A stretch of 64,000 bases of DNA from Streptomyces camelliae (lineage in GTDB: Bacteria; Actinomycetota; Actinomycetes; Streptomycetales; Streptomycetaceae), in assembly GCF_027625935.1 (NCBI RefSeq), contig NZ_CP115300.1:5084001-5148000 (forward strand), read 5' to 3'. Positions 7,361 to 16,521 of this stretch are shown here, piece by piece; within the stretch, counting starts at the first letter, position 1, and each line of letters opens with the position of its first letter. The notes under the pieces were generated by a model, which had not been told where the DNA came from, ran no database searches, and saw only the letters and a program-made list of their open reading frames with translations. The translations under genes were made by a program, and so were the position numbers.

Positions 7361-8764
7361 TCAGTCGACGCGGGCGCGGGGGCGGCCGCCGTGCCGGGCC
7401 GAGGCGAGCAGTCCCTTCACGGTGGTCAGCCAGCCGGCGGCGACGAACGCGGCGCCGATGAAGAGCCCGACGGTGCCGTCGAGCGGCAGCACGATGCCGA
7501 CCGCGCCGCCGAACACCCAGGCCATCTGCAGCAGGGTCTCGGAGCGGGCGAACGCCGAGGTGCGCACCTGCTCGGGCACGTCCCGCTGGATCAGCGCGTC
7601 CAGGGCCAGTTTGGCCAGCGCCTGGGCGAACCCGGCGACCGCGGCGAGGCAGGCCACCAGGAACGCGCCGAAGAAGACGGCCGCCACGACCGCCGTACCG
7701 AGGACCACGGCGACGACGGTCACGATGATGATCTCCGGGGCGCGCGATCTCAGCCAGGCCCCCACGGCCGTACCGAGGGCGTTGCCCGCGCCGGCGGCCA
7801 CGCCGACTATCCCCAGCGAGACCGCCGCGCTCTCGCCGGTCAGCGGGTGCTCACGGAGCAGGAAGGCCAGGAAGAAGATCAGGAAGCCGGAGAGGCAGCG
7901 CAGGGCGGCGTTGGCGCCGAGCGCGTGCGTGACGGCGGGGCCGACGGTCCGCAGCCCCGGCCGCTTGATCTGCTCCCGCTTGAGCGGCCCGTGCAGATGC
8001 TGCTCGTCGGCGGCGAGCAGCGCCCGGTCCTCGCCCTTGGCCGAGTCGACCTTGGGCGGCAGGGTGAACGACAGGAACGTTCCCGCGACGAAGATCACGA
8101 AGGCGCCGTAGAGCGGCCAGGGATCCCCGATGGTGTGCAGCCCTGCCGCGAGCGGCGCGGCGGCGCCGGTGGCCAGCAGACCGGCGAGGGTGACCCGGGA
8201 GTTGGCCTTCACGAGCGAGAAGCGGGGCGGCAGCAGCCGCGGTACGACGGCGCTGCGGACCACGCCGTAGGCCTTCGACGCGACCAGTACACCCAGCGCG
8301 GCGGGGTACAGCTCCAGGCTGCCGCTCGCCACGGCGCCCGAGATGATCAGCGCGAGCAGGGCACGGGCCAGCATGGCCGCGGCCATCGCGGCGCGCCGGC
8401 CGTGCGGCAGCCGGTCGAGGAGGGGGCCGATGACGGGGGCGAGGACGGTGAAGGGCGCCATGGTGATGGCGAGATACAGCGCGACGCGGCCCCGGGCCTC
8501 GGCGGTCGGCACGGAGAAGAAGACGGTGGAGGCGAGCGCCACGGTGATCATGACATCGCCGGCGCCGTTCACCGCGTGCAGCTCGATCAGCTTGCCCAGC
8601 CCCGACTCGCCCGCGCCATGGGCGTGCGTCGCCTTCCGGATCCCGCGGGCCGCCCCGGTGACCGGAAAGTGCAGGGCGCGACCGACGGAGCGGACGGCAC
8701 CGCCCACGCGTCCCGCACCGCCGCTCCGACCACTCGCCTTGTCCGCGGCTGTCACGACGTTCAT
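7361..8764 (-). CDS. MFS transporter
   Basis: 467 aa from ATG 8764. After a ~65-residue basic cytoplasmic N-terminus, about 12 hydrophobic segments follow (e.g. GDVMITVALASTVFFSV, VALYLAITMAPFTVLAPVIG, LLALIISGAVASGSLELYPA). The GPLLDRLPHGRR loop corresponds to the MFS loop 2-3 signature. The substrate is unknown; the family is often annotated simply as an MFS protein in Streptomyces. The stop is followed by two direct copies of CCGGTTCGTTACGCC (7338-7352 and 7295-7309) upstream of the lipoprotein gene. Confidence 0.85.
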   Translation of the reverse strand: MNVVTAADKASGRSGGAGRVGGAVRSVGRALHFPVTGAARGIRKATHAHGAGESGLGKLIELHAVNGAGDVMITVALASTVFFSVPTAEARGRVALYLAITMAPFTVLAPVIGPLLDRLPHGRRAAMAAAMLARALLALIISGAVASGSLELYPAALGVLVASKAYGVVRSAVVPRLLPPRFSLVKANSRVTLAGLLATGAAAPLAAGLHTIGDPWPLYGAFVIFVAGTFLSFTLPPKVDSAKGEDRALLAADEQHLHGPLKREQIKRPGLRTVGPAVTHALGANAALRCLSGFLIFFLAFLLREHPLTGESAAVSLGIVGVAAGAGNALGTAVGAWLRSRAPEIIIVTVVAVVLGTAVVAAVFFGAFLVACLAAVAGFAQALAKLALDALIQRDVPEQVRTSAFARSETLLQMAWVFGGAVGIVLPLDGTVGLFIGAAFVAAGWLTTVKGLLASARHGGRPRARVD

Positions 8765-9039
8765 AGTGCCCCGAGAAGAGGGTGGATAGTGCGAGGCCGG
8801 GCGAGTCGGGTGTGCGGGGCGGCGGTGCGGGATGCACGGGCGGGTGTGTGGGCGGGTGGGAAAAACCCACGAATCCTGTTCGGTGTAGCGTGCGTATCTC
8901 AGCCATAACGCAGAATGGATGGCAGAGGTGCGCCCAGCGCGCGGATGCAGACGTCGATGCGGTCCCCCGGTCCGCTCCGTCGGCCAACCCGCCGGAGGCA
9001 GCCGCACTCGTGAGACGGCGTAGGAGAGAAGCGATACCT

Positions 9040-9966
9040 GTGAGCGCAGCGACAACGCGAAGCCGCACCCCCGACCGTCTGTGCGCCGAGGCGGTCGATC
9101 TCGCCCGCGCCGCCGCCGAGGAGGCAGCCGCGCCCGGCGTGGTGGGTGAGCACGTCGGCCTGGTGTCGGAGGGCGACCGCGTTGTCACGCACCTCTTCGA
9201 GTGCAAGGAACTGGGCTACCGGGGCTGGCGCTGGGCGGCGACGGTGGTCCGCGCCTCCCGCGCCAAGATCGTGACCCTCGACGAGGTGGTCCTCCTCCCC
9301 GGCCCCGACGCCCTCCTCGCCCCCGAGTGGGTCCCGTGGAGCGAGCGCCTGCGCCCCGGCGACCTCGGCCCCGGCGACCTCCTGCCCACCGACCAGGAGG
9401 ACCTGCGCCTGGAGCCGGGCTACACGGCCGAGGAGGAGCCGCCGCCGCACTCGGTGGTCTCCCACGAGATGGAAGAACTGGCGGACGCGGAGGACGCCGA
9501 GGTCACCCCCGGCACCCCGGCCGTCCAGCCCACCGTCCCCTCCCGCGGCTCGATCGCCGCGGTCGCCGAGGAACTGGGCATGCGTCGCGCCCGCGTCCTG
9601 TCCCGCTACGGCCTGCACAGCGCGGCCGACCGCTGGGAGGAGGCGTACGGCCCGAAGACGGCGATGGCTCAGGCGGCCCCTGCCACGTGCGTGACCTGCG
9701 GTTTCCTCAACCCGATCGGCGGCTCGCTGGGCCAGGCCTTCGGCGTGTGCGCCAACGAGTTCTCCCCGGCCGACGGCCGCGTGGTCTCCCTCGCCTACGG
9801 CTGCGGGGCGCACTCGGAGGCCGCGGTCATGCCGAAGCCCCCGCAGGTGGCGCCGCCGGTCATCGACGAGACGAAGGTCGACGCCTTCCCGCTGCGTCCC
9901 GCCCGCGACTCGGGCTCGGTGCCGGAGCCGGCCGACGAGGAGACGGCGGAGCTGGGCCACTCCTGA
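9040..9966 (+). CDS. DUF3027 family protein with a Cys-rich patch
   Basis: 308 aa from GTG 9040, chosen for the AGGAGAG ribosome-binding site 9-18 bases upstream. Typical DUF3027 features: an N-terminal ARAAAEEAA helix, the VGLVSEGDRVVTHLFEC stretch, and GYRGWRWAATV, a segment shared with many actinobacterial proteins. A helix-turn-helix-like AVAEELGMRRARVLSRYGL follows. A C-terminal patch has TCVTCGFLNPIGGSLGQAFGVC with a later CGAHSEA, which could bind a metal. Function unknown; conserved across Actinobacteria. The 275-base upstream spacer carries only a small GTGGG/CCCAC hairpin at 8856-8870. Confidence 0.8.
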   Translation: MSAATTRSRTPDRLCAEAVDLARAAAEEAAAPGVVGEHVGLVSEGDRVVTHLFECKELGYRGWRWAATVVRASRAKIVTLDEVVLLPGPDALLAPEWVPWSERLRPGDLGPGDLLPTDQEDLRLEPGYTAEEEPPPHSVVSHEMEELADAEDAEVTPGTPAVQPTVPSRGSIAAVAEELGMRRARVLSRYGLHSAADRWEEAYGPKTAMAQAAPATCVTCGFLNPIGGSLGQAFGVCANEFSPADGRVVSLAYGCGAHSEAAVMPKPPQVAPPVIDETKVDAFPLRPARDSGSVPEPADEETAELGHS

Positions 9967-9999
9967 GCCGGGGCCGGGGTCGGCTGCGAGACTGAGCAG

Positions 10000-10485
10000 G
10001 TGATCATCAGACTCGCCGGGCGGCGGGACCTGCCCGGCTTTCTCCGGCTGGCGGCACAGGTGGAGCACTGGTTCGGCCCGATGGTGGACGACCCCGGCTT
10101 CACCGGTGCCGTCGAGAAACACATCCGCCGCTCCACGGCACTGGTCGCACAGACCGGGGAGGGCTACGGCGAGGACTCTGGTACGGACCTGCTCGGCGCC
10201 CTGCTCTTCGGCGGTACGGCACCCGTCCACAAGGTGCACTGGCTGGTGGTCTCGGAACAGTCCCGGCGCACGGGGGTCGGCCGCGCCCTGCTGACCGACG
10301 CCACCCGCAGATGGGTCCACGCCCCGGCCTCCCTGGAGGTCGTCACGTTCGGCAAGGACCACCCCGGCGCGGCACGGAGCGGCGCCCGAGCCTTCTACGA
10401 ACACCTGGGCTTCACCCCCTCCGCCCCAGCACCCCCTGGCCCGGAGGGCGGCTCCCGCCAGCGCTACCACCGAGCCTTTCCCTGA
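10000..10485 (+). CDS. GNAT family N-acetyltransferase
   Basis: 161 aa from GTG 10000, 33 bases after the DUF3027 gene. It has the N-terminal IIRLAGRRDLPGFLRLAAQ strand-helix, a central VHKVHWLVVSEQSRRTGVGRALLTDATRRW carrying the acetyl-CoA-binding R/Q-x-x-G-x-G/A motif, and a C-terminal ARAFYEHLGF, the classical motif B. An acetyl group is presumably transferred to a small molecule or protein amine; the substrate is unknown. No Shine-Dalgarno sequence is seen, so it is probably translated with its neighbour. Confidence 0.85.
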   Translation: MIIRLAGRRDLPGFLRLAAQVEHWFGPMVDDPGFTGAVEKHIRRSTALVAQTGEGYGEDSGTDLLGALLFGGTAPVHKVHWLVVSEQSRRTGVGRALLTDATRRWVHAPASLEVVTFGKDHPGAARSGARAFYEHLGFTPSAPAPPGPEGGSRQRYHRAFP

Positions 10486-10570
10486 CCGGCCGAGTCCGGC
10501 GGACGGGCGAAGGCCAGGGTTCGCCCCGGCCCGCTGTACCTTCGTCCCGACGTCGACGAGGAGTGTGAAC

Positions 10571-13500
10571 GTGAGCAGCAAGTACGTGCGGCCGGCGGCC
10601 GAGGGTGCCGATCCGTTCGGGACGGCCCGGCTGCGGCGCGGTGTGCTCGACGCCTGGGCCACCAGCCCCGCCCGCTTCCGGGAGGACGCCAACGCCGAGG
10701 AGGACCTGGTCCTGGGCGGTTACCGGGACCGGCTCGTCATCGAGCTGGCCCAGAACGCCGCCGACGCCGCCGCGCGGGCCCACACCCCGGGCCGGCTGCG
10801 GCTCACCCTCCGCGACGGCGTCCTCGTCGCCGCCAACACCGGCGCCCCCCTGGACGCCGCCGGCGTCGAGTCGCTGTCCACGCTGCGCGCCTCCGCCAAA
10901 CGGGACACCGAGGGCACCCAGGGGGCCGTGGGCCGGTTCGGCGTCGGGTTCGCCGCCGTACTCGCGGTGACGGACGAGCCCGCGATCGTGGGGCGGCACG
11001 GCGGTGTCCGCTGGTCCCTCGCCGAGGTCCGGGAGCTGGCCGCCGACATCGCCCGGCACAGCCCCGGACTCGGGGACGAGGTGCGCAGAAGGGACGGGCA
11101 CGTTCCCCTCCTCCGGCTGCCGTTCGCCGCCGAGGGCACCGCCCCGGAGCCGTACGACACCGCCGTCATCCTGCCCCTGCGGGACGCGGCCGCCGCCGAT
11201 CTCGCCGAGCGGCTCCTGGACGCCGTGGACGACGCCCTGCTCCTCGCCCTGCCCGGGCTGGCGGAGGTCGTCATCGAGGCCGGCGGGGACGCCCCGCGCG
11301 TCCTGCGCCGCCGTACCGGTGCCGCCGACGACGGCGGCACCGTCGTAGTCGTCGAGGACTCCCGCACGGGGACCACGCGCTGGCGCACGGCCGCGGCGCA
11401 CGGGCCGCTCACCGCCGAACTGCTCGCCGACCGGCCCGTCGAGGAGCGGCTGCGTCCGCACTGGTCCGTGACCTGGGCCGTACCCGAGGACGAGGACGGG
11501 CGGCCCGCACGGCCGCGCACCGCGCCCGTCGTGCACGCGCCCACCCCCAGCGACGAGCCCCTCGGCGTCCCGGCCCTGCTGATCGCCTCCTTCCCCCTCG
11601 ACACCACCCGCCGGCACACCGCCCCCGGCCCCCTCACCGACTTCCTGGTACAGCGCGCGGCCGACACGTACACCGAACTCCTCGCCGGCTGGCGGCCGGT
11701 GACGGACGGGATCATCGACCTCGTGCCCGGCCCGCTGGGCAAGGGCGAGCTGGACGGCGCGCTGCGGCAGGCCGTGCTGGAGCGCCTGCCCCGGCTCGCC
11801 TTCCTGCCGCCCGCCGTCCAGCCCGGGGAGGACGACGAGCTGCCCGAGGCGCTGCGGCCCCGGGACGCGGAGATCGTGGAAGGCGCCGGGGCCCAGACCG
11901 TCCGGGTGCTCGCCGAGGTGCTGCCCACCCTGCTGCCCGCCGGCCTCGAACGCCGGGCCGAGCTGCGCGGCCTCGGCGTCGCCCGGCTCTCCCTCGCCGA
12001 CGCCGTCGACCGCCTCGCCGGCCTGGAGAAGGACCCCGACTGGTGGTGGCGGCTCTACGACAGCCTCGCCGGGGTCGACCCGGATCGGCTGTCCGGCCTT
12101 CCCGTGCCGCTGGCCGACGGCCGGACCACCATCGGCCCCCGCCAGGTCCTCCTCCCCACCCCGGACGCGGCCCTGATCCACCCGGACGTCCTCGGCCGGC
12201 TCGGGCTGAAGGTCGCCCACGAGGACGCCGCGCACCCGCTGCTGGAGAAGCTGGGCGCCCTGCCCGCCACCCCGCGCGCGGTGCTCACCACCCCGCAGGT
12301 GCGGGCCGCCGTCGCCGCCTCGCTGGAGGACGAGGGCATCGGCTGGGAGGAGGACGCGCCCGACGCCGAGGAACTCGCCGACACGGTTCTGGCGCTGGTG
12401 CGTGACGCGGGGCTGGAGCCCGGTGACGAGCCCTGGCTGGGCGCCCTCGCACTGCCCGACGAGGACGGCGAACTCGCGCCCGCCGGTGAGCTGGTCCTCC
12501 CGGGCAGCCCCTTCGCCCGTGTCATCCGCGACGGCGAACTGGCCGCCGTGGACCAGGACATGGCCGACAAGTGGGGCGAGCAGCCGCTCACCGCCTGCGG
12601 GGTGCTCGCCGGCTTCGCGCTGGTCCGCGCCACCGATGTCGTCCTCGACCCCGACGAACTGGAGCCCCGGGAGGGCGACTTCGCCGAGCCCGACGACGCC
12701 GGACTGCTGGATGCCGTCGACGTGTGGTGCGAGGACATCCTCGACCGCTTCCCGGACAGCCCCGTACCGCCGGTCGCCACCGAGCTGATCGCCGTACGCG
12801 ACCTGGACCTCGTGGACGACGACCACTGGCCCGAGGCACTCGCCCTGCTCGCCCAGCGGCCGCTGCGCGACGCCCTCACCCAGCCGGTCCGCGTCCTGCT
12901 GCCCGACGGCACCCACGAGGTCGTGCGGCCGTACACCGCGTGGTGGCTGCGCGGCCACCCGGTCATCGACGGCCGCCGCCCGGCCGGTCTCCTGGCAGCC
13001 GGCGGCGACCCGCTGCTGCACGGCCTGTACGACGAGGCCGACGCGACCGGGTTCGAGGACGAGCAGGTGCTGCGCGCCCTCGGGGTGCGCACCTCGGTCG
13101 CGGCCCTGCTGGACGAGCCCGGCGGCGCCGCCGAGCTGCTGGACCGCCTGGCCGATCCCGACCGGCCGGTGACGTCAGCCCAACTGCACGGCCTGTACGG
13201 CGCGTTGGCCGACCTGGACCCCGAGCAGGTGACCCTGCCGGACGAGCTGCGGGCCGTGGTCGACGGCCGGGTGACGGTCGTGGACGCCGCCGACGCCGTC
13301 GTGGTCGACTCGCCCGACCTGCTGCCCTTCACCTCCGGTGTCCCGCTGCTGCCGGTCCGGCCCGCCCGGGCCGCCGAGCTGGCGGAACTGTTCCAGGTGC
13401 GGCGGCTGAGCGAGTCCGTCACCGGCGAGGTCCACTCGGAGGGCACCGAGCACGACGTACCGGAGTCGGTGCGGGTCCTGCTCGGACCGCGTACGCCGCA

Positions 13501-13714
13501 GACGTACGTCGAGCACGAGGAGTTGGTCGTGGACGCCGTGGAGATCGACTGGCGCCTCACCGACGACGGCGTGCTGCACGCGGCCACCCTGGAGGGCGTC
13601 GCGGCCGGCCTGGCCTGGGCGGCCGGCCAGTGGCCCCGCCGCTTCGAGGTGGCCGCCCTGTTGGAGGACCCGTCCAGGACGGAGGAACTGGCCCGGGACC
13701 GCTGGTTCGACTGA
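10571..13714 (+). CDS. Sacsin/HSP90-like ATPase-domain protein, 1,048 aa
   Basis: Starts at GTG 10571, with GAGGAG 8 bases upstream (an in-frame GTG at 10565 is too close). Residues ~35-190 form a GHKL/sacsin-type ATP-binding domain: the N-box helix RLVIELAQNAADAAARA with catalytic Glu/Asn, the loop VLVAANTGAPLDAAGVESL, and the lid Gly-rich motif QGAVGRFGVGFAAVLAV. The remaining ~850 residues are acidic, Leu/Asp-rich and helical, with no recognised domain. Proteins with this head in Streptomyces are annotated 'sacsin N-terminal ATPase-like'; a chaperone-like role is inferred only from the fold. Monocistronic. Confidence 0.85.
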   Translation: MSSKYVRPAAEGADPFGTARLRRGVLDAWATSPARFREDANAEEDLVLGGYRDRLVIELAQNAADAAARAHTPGRLRLTLRDGVLVAANTGAPLDAAGVESLSTLRASAKRDTEGTQGAVGRFGVGFAAVLAVTDEPAIVGRHGGVRWSLAEVRELAADIARHSPGLGDEVRRRDGHVPLLRLPFAAEGTAPEPYDTAVILPLRDAAAADLAERLLDAVDDALLLALPGLAEVVIEAGGDAPRVLRRRTGAADDGGTVVVVEDSRTGTTRWRTAAAHGPLTAELLADRPVEERLRPHWSVTWAVPEDEDGRPARPRTAPVVHAPTPSDEPLGVPALLIASFPLDTTRRHTAPGPLTDFLVQRAADTYTELLAGWRPVTDGIIDLVPGPLGKGELDGALRQAVLERLPRLAFLPPAVQPGEDDELPEALRPRDAEIVEGAGAQTVRVLAEVLPTLLPAGLERRAELRGLGVARLSLADAVDRLAGLEKDPDWWWRLYDSLAGVDPDRLSGLPVPLADGRTTIGPRQVLLPTPDAALIHPDVLGRLGLKVAHEDAAHPLLEKLGALPATPRAVLTTPQVRAAVAASLEDEGIGWEEDAPDAEELADTVLALVRDAGLEPGDEPWLGALALPDEDGELAPAGELVLPGSPFARVIRDGELAAVDQDMADKWGEQPLTACGVLAGFALVRATDVVLDPDELEPREGDFAEPDDAGLLDAVDVWCEDILDRFPDSPVPPVATELIAVRDLDLVDDDHWPEALALLAQRPLRDALTQPVRVLLPDGTHEVVRPYTAWWLRGHPVIDGRRPAGLLAAGGDPLLHGLYDEADATGFEDEQVLRALGVRTSVAALLDEPGGAAELLDRLADPDRPVTSAQLHGLYGALADLDPEQVTLPDELRAVVDGRVTVVDAADAVVVDSPDLLPFTSGVPLLPVRPARAAELAELFQVRRLSESVTGEVHSEGTEHDVPESVRVLLGPRTPQTYVEHEELVVDAVEIDWRLTDDGVLHAATLEGVAAGLAWAAGQWPRRFEVAALLEDPSRTEELARDRWFD

Positions 13715-14048
13715 GGGTCCATCCCCCCCGCCCCCCTGCCGGCCCGACTCGGTTCGCTGAGGCACCCGTCCCCCTGGAGGGGGCTCCCCGCAGCAGCGCA
13801 TCGAGTCAGGCGAGGCAGACGAGCGGAGCTGGTCAGGGCTCAGCGGGCCACCTTTGGTTCGGTCGCCGATGGCACAGCTGACGTGACCCGTCCCGCCGGC
13901 GTCTTGCGGGACACCGACGGGACGGGGTTCTGGGGGCGCGGCCCTGACCCTGCGGTCGCCATGGGGCCCCTTCTGCCGGGGCGGATGCCGGGGCTACTCG
14001 GAGTCGTCTGCCATCGCGTGCAACCCGGCCGCGATCAGCCGGGCCAAG
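13715..14048. other. Spacer between the sacsin-like gene and the CYTH remnant
   Basis: 334 bases with no supported gene. A CCCCCT/AGGGGG inverted repeat with a 2-base loop at 13770-13783 may serve as a transcription stop. Translation in the frame of the downstream remnant stays open across 13938-14048 but shows no resemblance to the missing N-terminus of a CYTH protein. Confidence 0.6.
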
Positions 14049-14468
14049 GCAGACCAGGAGCTGCGAGTACGCACAGTGCACGGCGCGGACAGCACCCGGA
14101 CGGTACTCACCTTCAAAGGCGCCGCAGTCGACCAGGAGTCCGGATCGAAACCGGAGCACGAAACCCGCGTCCAGGACACCGAAGCGGCCCATGCGATCCT
14201 CCGAGGTCTCGGGCACGTGCCCGTCATCGCCTTCGAGAAGCGGTGCCGCAACTACGAGTTCGAAGCCTACGGCCGACGCATGCTCGCCACACTCGTACGT
14301 GTACCCGAGATCGACGGGACATTCCTTGAGGTGGAGACCCTCGTGGACGAGGCGGACTTGGCTGCAGCCCTGGAGGATGTTCGGGCAGTGCTCGCAGATC
14401 TCGGGCTTGGCCCGGAGGACCTGACGCGGGAGACGTGCACCGGGGCCGTTGCAGCGCAGCGTCGATGA
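14049..14468 (+). pseudogene. 5'-truncated CYTH-domain (class IV adenylate cyclase-like) gene
   Basis: About 139 codons from DQELRVRTVHGADS to the TGA at 14468. The sequence keeps the middle and end of a CYTH triphosphate-tunnel domain: LRVRTV, TRTVLTFKGA, ETRV, GHVPVIAFEKRCRNYEF, FLEVETLV with alternating acidic residues, and EDVRAVLADLGLGPEDL. The first ~45-50 residues, including the essential ExExK-type N-terminal strand (normally IEAELKA), are absent. Upstream sequence in this frame is unrelated. A GTG at 14076 could start a 130-aa product, but it would lack a tunnel strand. Intact relatives bind and hydrolyse or cyclise triphosphates. Most likely a decayed gene. Confidence 0.75.
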
Positions 14469-14759
14469 CACTGCGCGCCCGTCTCCCGGCCTCGGCGGGT
14501 CGACGGCCTCAGACGGGTGGCGGCATGAGCGGCGGGGAGACGCCTGGGAGGCCGGACCCCACGACGCTGTGACTGAGCGCCGTAGTGGGCCGCCCCCTCG
14601 GCGGGCCCTGCCTGTTCATCGGTTACGCCATGATCAGGTAATCCCCGCCCCAAATCTGGCCGGAAATCATTCTTGTCGTACAACCAGCCCCCGGGGTCGC
14701 GGATCTGATCACGCGAGTCAACCGACTCCACGATCTCTTCTCCCTTCAGGGGAACGCAC

Positions 14760-15590
14760 ATGCGCATTCGTGCCACCGTGGCCGCCGTCACCGGCGCCCT
14801 GGCCCTTACCGCCCTCGCAGTTCCGGCCGCGCAGGCCGCGCCGAACTCGGGCACCCCGTACACGCTGAACGTCAGCTTCTCGAACGTCTCGATCGCCAAG
14901 GCGGTCAAGGTCGGAACGACCAGCGAGGTCAGCGTCTCGTACGCGTACACGCTGACGCACGGCTCCACCGTGAACATCGCCGCGAAGGACTTCTACACGG
15001 GCGCCTTCCTCTACCACGGCACCTACGGCACCACGGCCCCCAGGCTGTACGGCGACAACCCGGCGACCTGCACCGCCACCTCGTCGACGACGGCCACCTG
15101 CAAGGGCTCCGTCGACATCCACCCGGCCGACGGCGACCTGCAGAACGCCTGGGCCGGCAGCTGGAGCGTGGGCGGCGTGGCCATCGCCTTCAACGGCCAG
15201 AGCCAGAGCAACCCCGACATGAGCAAGGTCGGCTTCAAGGAGCAGGGCGGCCTCGGCACCACCCTGGTCCAGCGCAACTCCAAGCTGACGACCAGCGTGA
15301 GCTCGACGTCCGTCTACAAGGGCAAGAGCGTCACCGTGTCGGGCAAGCTCTCCCGCGCCAACTGGCAGGACCACCTCTACCACGGCTTCTCCGGTGTGCC
15401 GGTCAAGCTCCAGTTCCGCAAGGCCGGCACCAGCACGTACACCACGATCAAGACGGTGTACACCGACTCGTACGGCAACCTGAAGACCACGGCCACCGTG
15501 AACTACAGCGGCTACTGGCGCTACTCCTTCGGCGGCTACTCGACCACCCCGGCGGTCAGCGCCACGGGCGTGTACGTCGGCGCGAAGTAA
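14760..15590 (+). CDS. Secreted protein, beta-rich C-terminal Ig-like domain
   Basis: 276 aa from ATG 14760 with AGGGGAA upstream. A classical signal peptide (RIRATVAAVTGALALTALAVPAAQAA, cleavage near residue 27) precedes a Ser/Thr-rich mature protein. The single disulphide candidate is in NPATCTATSSTTATCKGS. The last ~95 residues (TSVSSTSVYKGKSVTVSGKL... VPVKLQFRKAGTSTYTTIKTVYTDSYGNLKTTATV) resemble bacterial Ig-like modules used by actinobacterial surface and secreted proteins. Function unknown. The 290-base region upstream shows no other gene. Confidence 0.75.
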   Translation: MRIRATVAAVTGALALTALAVPAAQAAPNSGTPYTLNVSFSNVSIAKAVKVGTTSEVSVSYAYTLTHGSTVNIAAKDFYTGAFLYHGTYGTTAPRLYGDNPATCTATSSTTATCKGSVDIHPADGDLQNAWAGSWSVGGVAIAFNGQSQSNPDMSKVGFKEQGGLGTTLVQRNSKLTTSVSSTSVYKGKSVTVSGKLSRANWQDHLYHGFSGVPVKLQFRKAGTSTYTTIKTVYTDSYGNLKTTATVNYSGYWRYSFGGYSTTPAVSATGVYVGAK

Positions 15591-15601
15591 GGAACTCGAA
15601 A

Positions 15602-15633
15602 AACGCTCGGCTGGGGCTTCCCGGCCGAGCGTT
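15602..15633 (+). terminator. Bidirectional hairpin terminator
   Basis: AACGCTCGGC (15602-15611) pairs perfectly with GCCGAGCGTT (15624-15633) around a 12-base loop. It lies 11 bases after the secreted-protein gene and 8 bases from the stop of the convergent immunity-like gene, so it can serve both strands. Confidence 0.8.
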
Positions 15634-15640
15634 GCCGGGA

Positions 15641-16009
15641 TCAGGGGGTTCCGGGGATGGGGCCGAAGTGGGACGGGTCCCTGAACTCGCCCTGGTCCTC
15701 GTGCCGGAGCAGCGGGCCGCCGATGACGAAGCCGCGCATGCGGTCCTCGCCCACGACGTGCAGATGAGCGGATGCGGGGACGGACATGCCGTAAAGGGAT
15801 TCCAGCCGCTCCCTCTCCTCTTCAGTGCCCTCTCGGATCACGAGGCCGCGGTAGAGCGGCTTCAGCAAAAGCCCTCGGACTTCGTCGACGTACAGGTCGA
15901 TACGGGGACTGTCCCGGCCCAGCGGGGACCGCAGCAGAAGCCGGTCACCGTGCGCAGCCGTGTAGTGCCACACCTGGAACGTGCGCTCCGACCGGAAGAG
16001 TTCGGTCAT
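15641..16009 (-). CDS. Presumed immunity protein, copy 2
   Basis: 122 aa, ATG 16009 with GGAGAG just upstream. It is clearly a paralogue of the gene at 16121-16495: both begin FRS(E/D)RTF.VW.YT.AH, contain an R.D L.V..V.G.LL.P.Y.GLVIREGT.EER block, and share H(V)(V/I)GE(D/E)RM.GF(V/I).GGPL. There is no signal peptide or membrane segment, so it is cytoplasmic. It lies two genes downstream of a secreted polymorphic toxin in the same direction, the usual place for immunity genes. Family not recognised; immunity is inferred from position and duplication. Confidence 0.6.
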   Translation of the reverse strand: MTELFRSERTFQVWHYTAAHGDRLLLRSPLGRDSPRIDLYVDEVRGLLLKPLYRGLVIREGTEEERERLESLYGMSVPASAHLHVVGEDRMRGFVIGGPLLRHEDQGEFRDPSHFGPIPGTP

Positions 16010-16120
16010 CTCTCTCCGCGTCTCTCCGTGTTTCCTCGTGCCTTCTGGATCTTCCACAGACGGCGTCCAGGCCCGGCGCGATGCCGGGCCTGGACGTACA
16101 GCGGTTCTGCTCAAGTGATC

Positions 16121-16495
16121 TCAAGCGGTCTCGGGCATGGGGAGGAAACCGGACGGGGCGTCGTCGTCCGCGTACATCTCACGGCACTGGAGCGGCCCGC
16201 CGGCGATGAAACCCGTCATGCGCTCCTCCCCGATCACATGGAGCAGTTCTCCTCGTCCGAAGACCTCCGGACCCAGGACCGAAACCACGTGGTCCCTCTC
16301 CTCGGCCGTTCCCTCACGGATCACGAGCCCCTGGTAGGAGGGGCGCAGCAGCATTCCGCTCACACCGCCCACGTGCAGGTCGATGCGCGCGTCCGACTCC
16401 GTCGGGCGGGAACTGCGCAGCAGCACCCGCTGGTGGTGGGCGACGGTGTACTGCCACACCGTGAAGGTCCGGTCGGACCGGAAGGTTTCGACCAT
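16121..16495 (-). CDS. Presumed immunity protein, copy 1 (adjacent to toxin)
   Basis: 124 aa, ATG 16495, 26 bases downstream of the toxin stop. It is a small soluble protein with no signal peptide. Conserved with its neighbour: FRSDRTFTVWQYTVAHH, the YQGLVIREGTAEERD block and the ERMTGFIAGGPLQ block. Differences are concentrated in the middle (surface) segment and the tail, as expected if one copy matches this toxin tip and the other a different tip. Likely co-transcribed with the toxin. Alternative: an accessory protein unrelated to immunity. Confidence 0.65.
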   Translation of the reverse strand: MVETFRSDRTFTVWQYTVAHHQRVLLRSSRPTESDARIDLHVGGVSGMLLRPSYQGLVIREGTAEERDHVVSVLGPEVFGRGELLHVIGEERMTGFIAGGPLQCREMYADDDAPSGFLPMPETA

Positions 16496-16521
16496 ATTCC
16501 TGTCACCTGTTACTTCTTCTG

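Noticed and set aside
13994..14251. Minus-strand ORF ending ALARLIAAGLHAMADDSE
   Set aside because: It looks protein-like over a short stretch but has no start signal and lies across the CYTH remnant; no family recognised.
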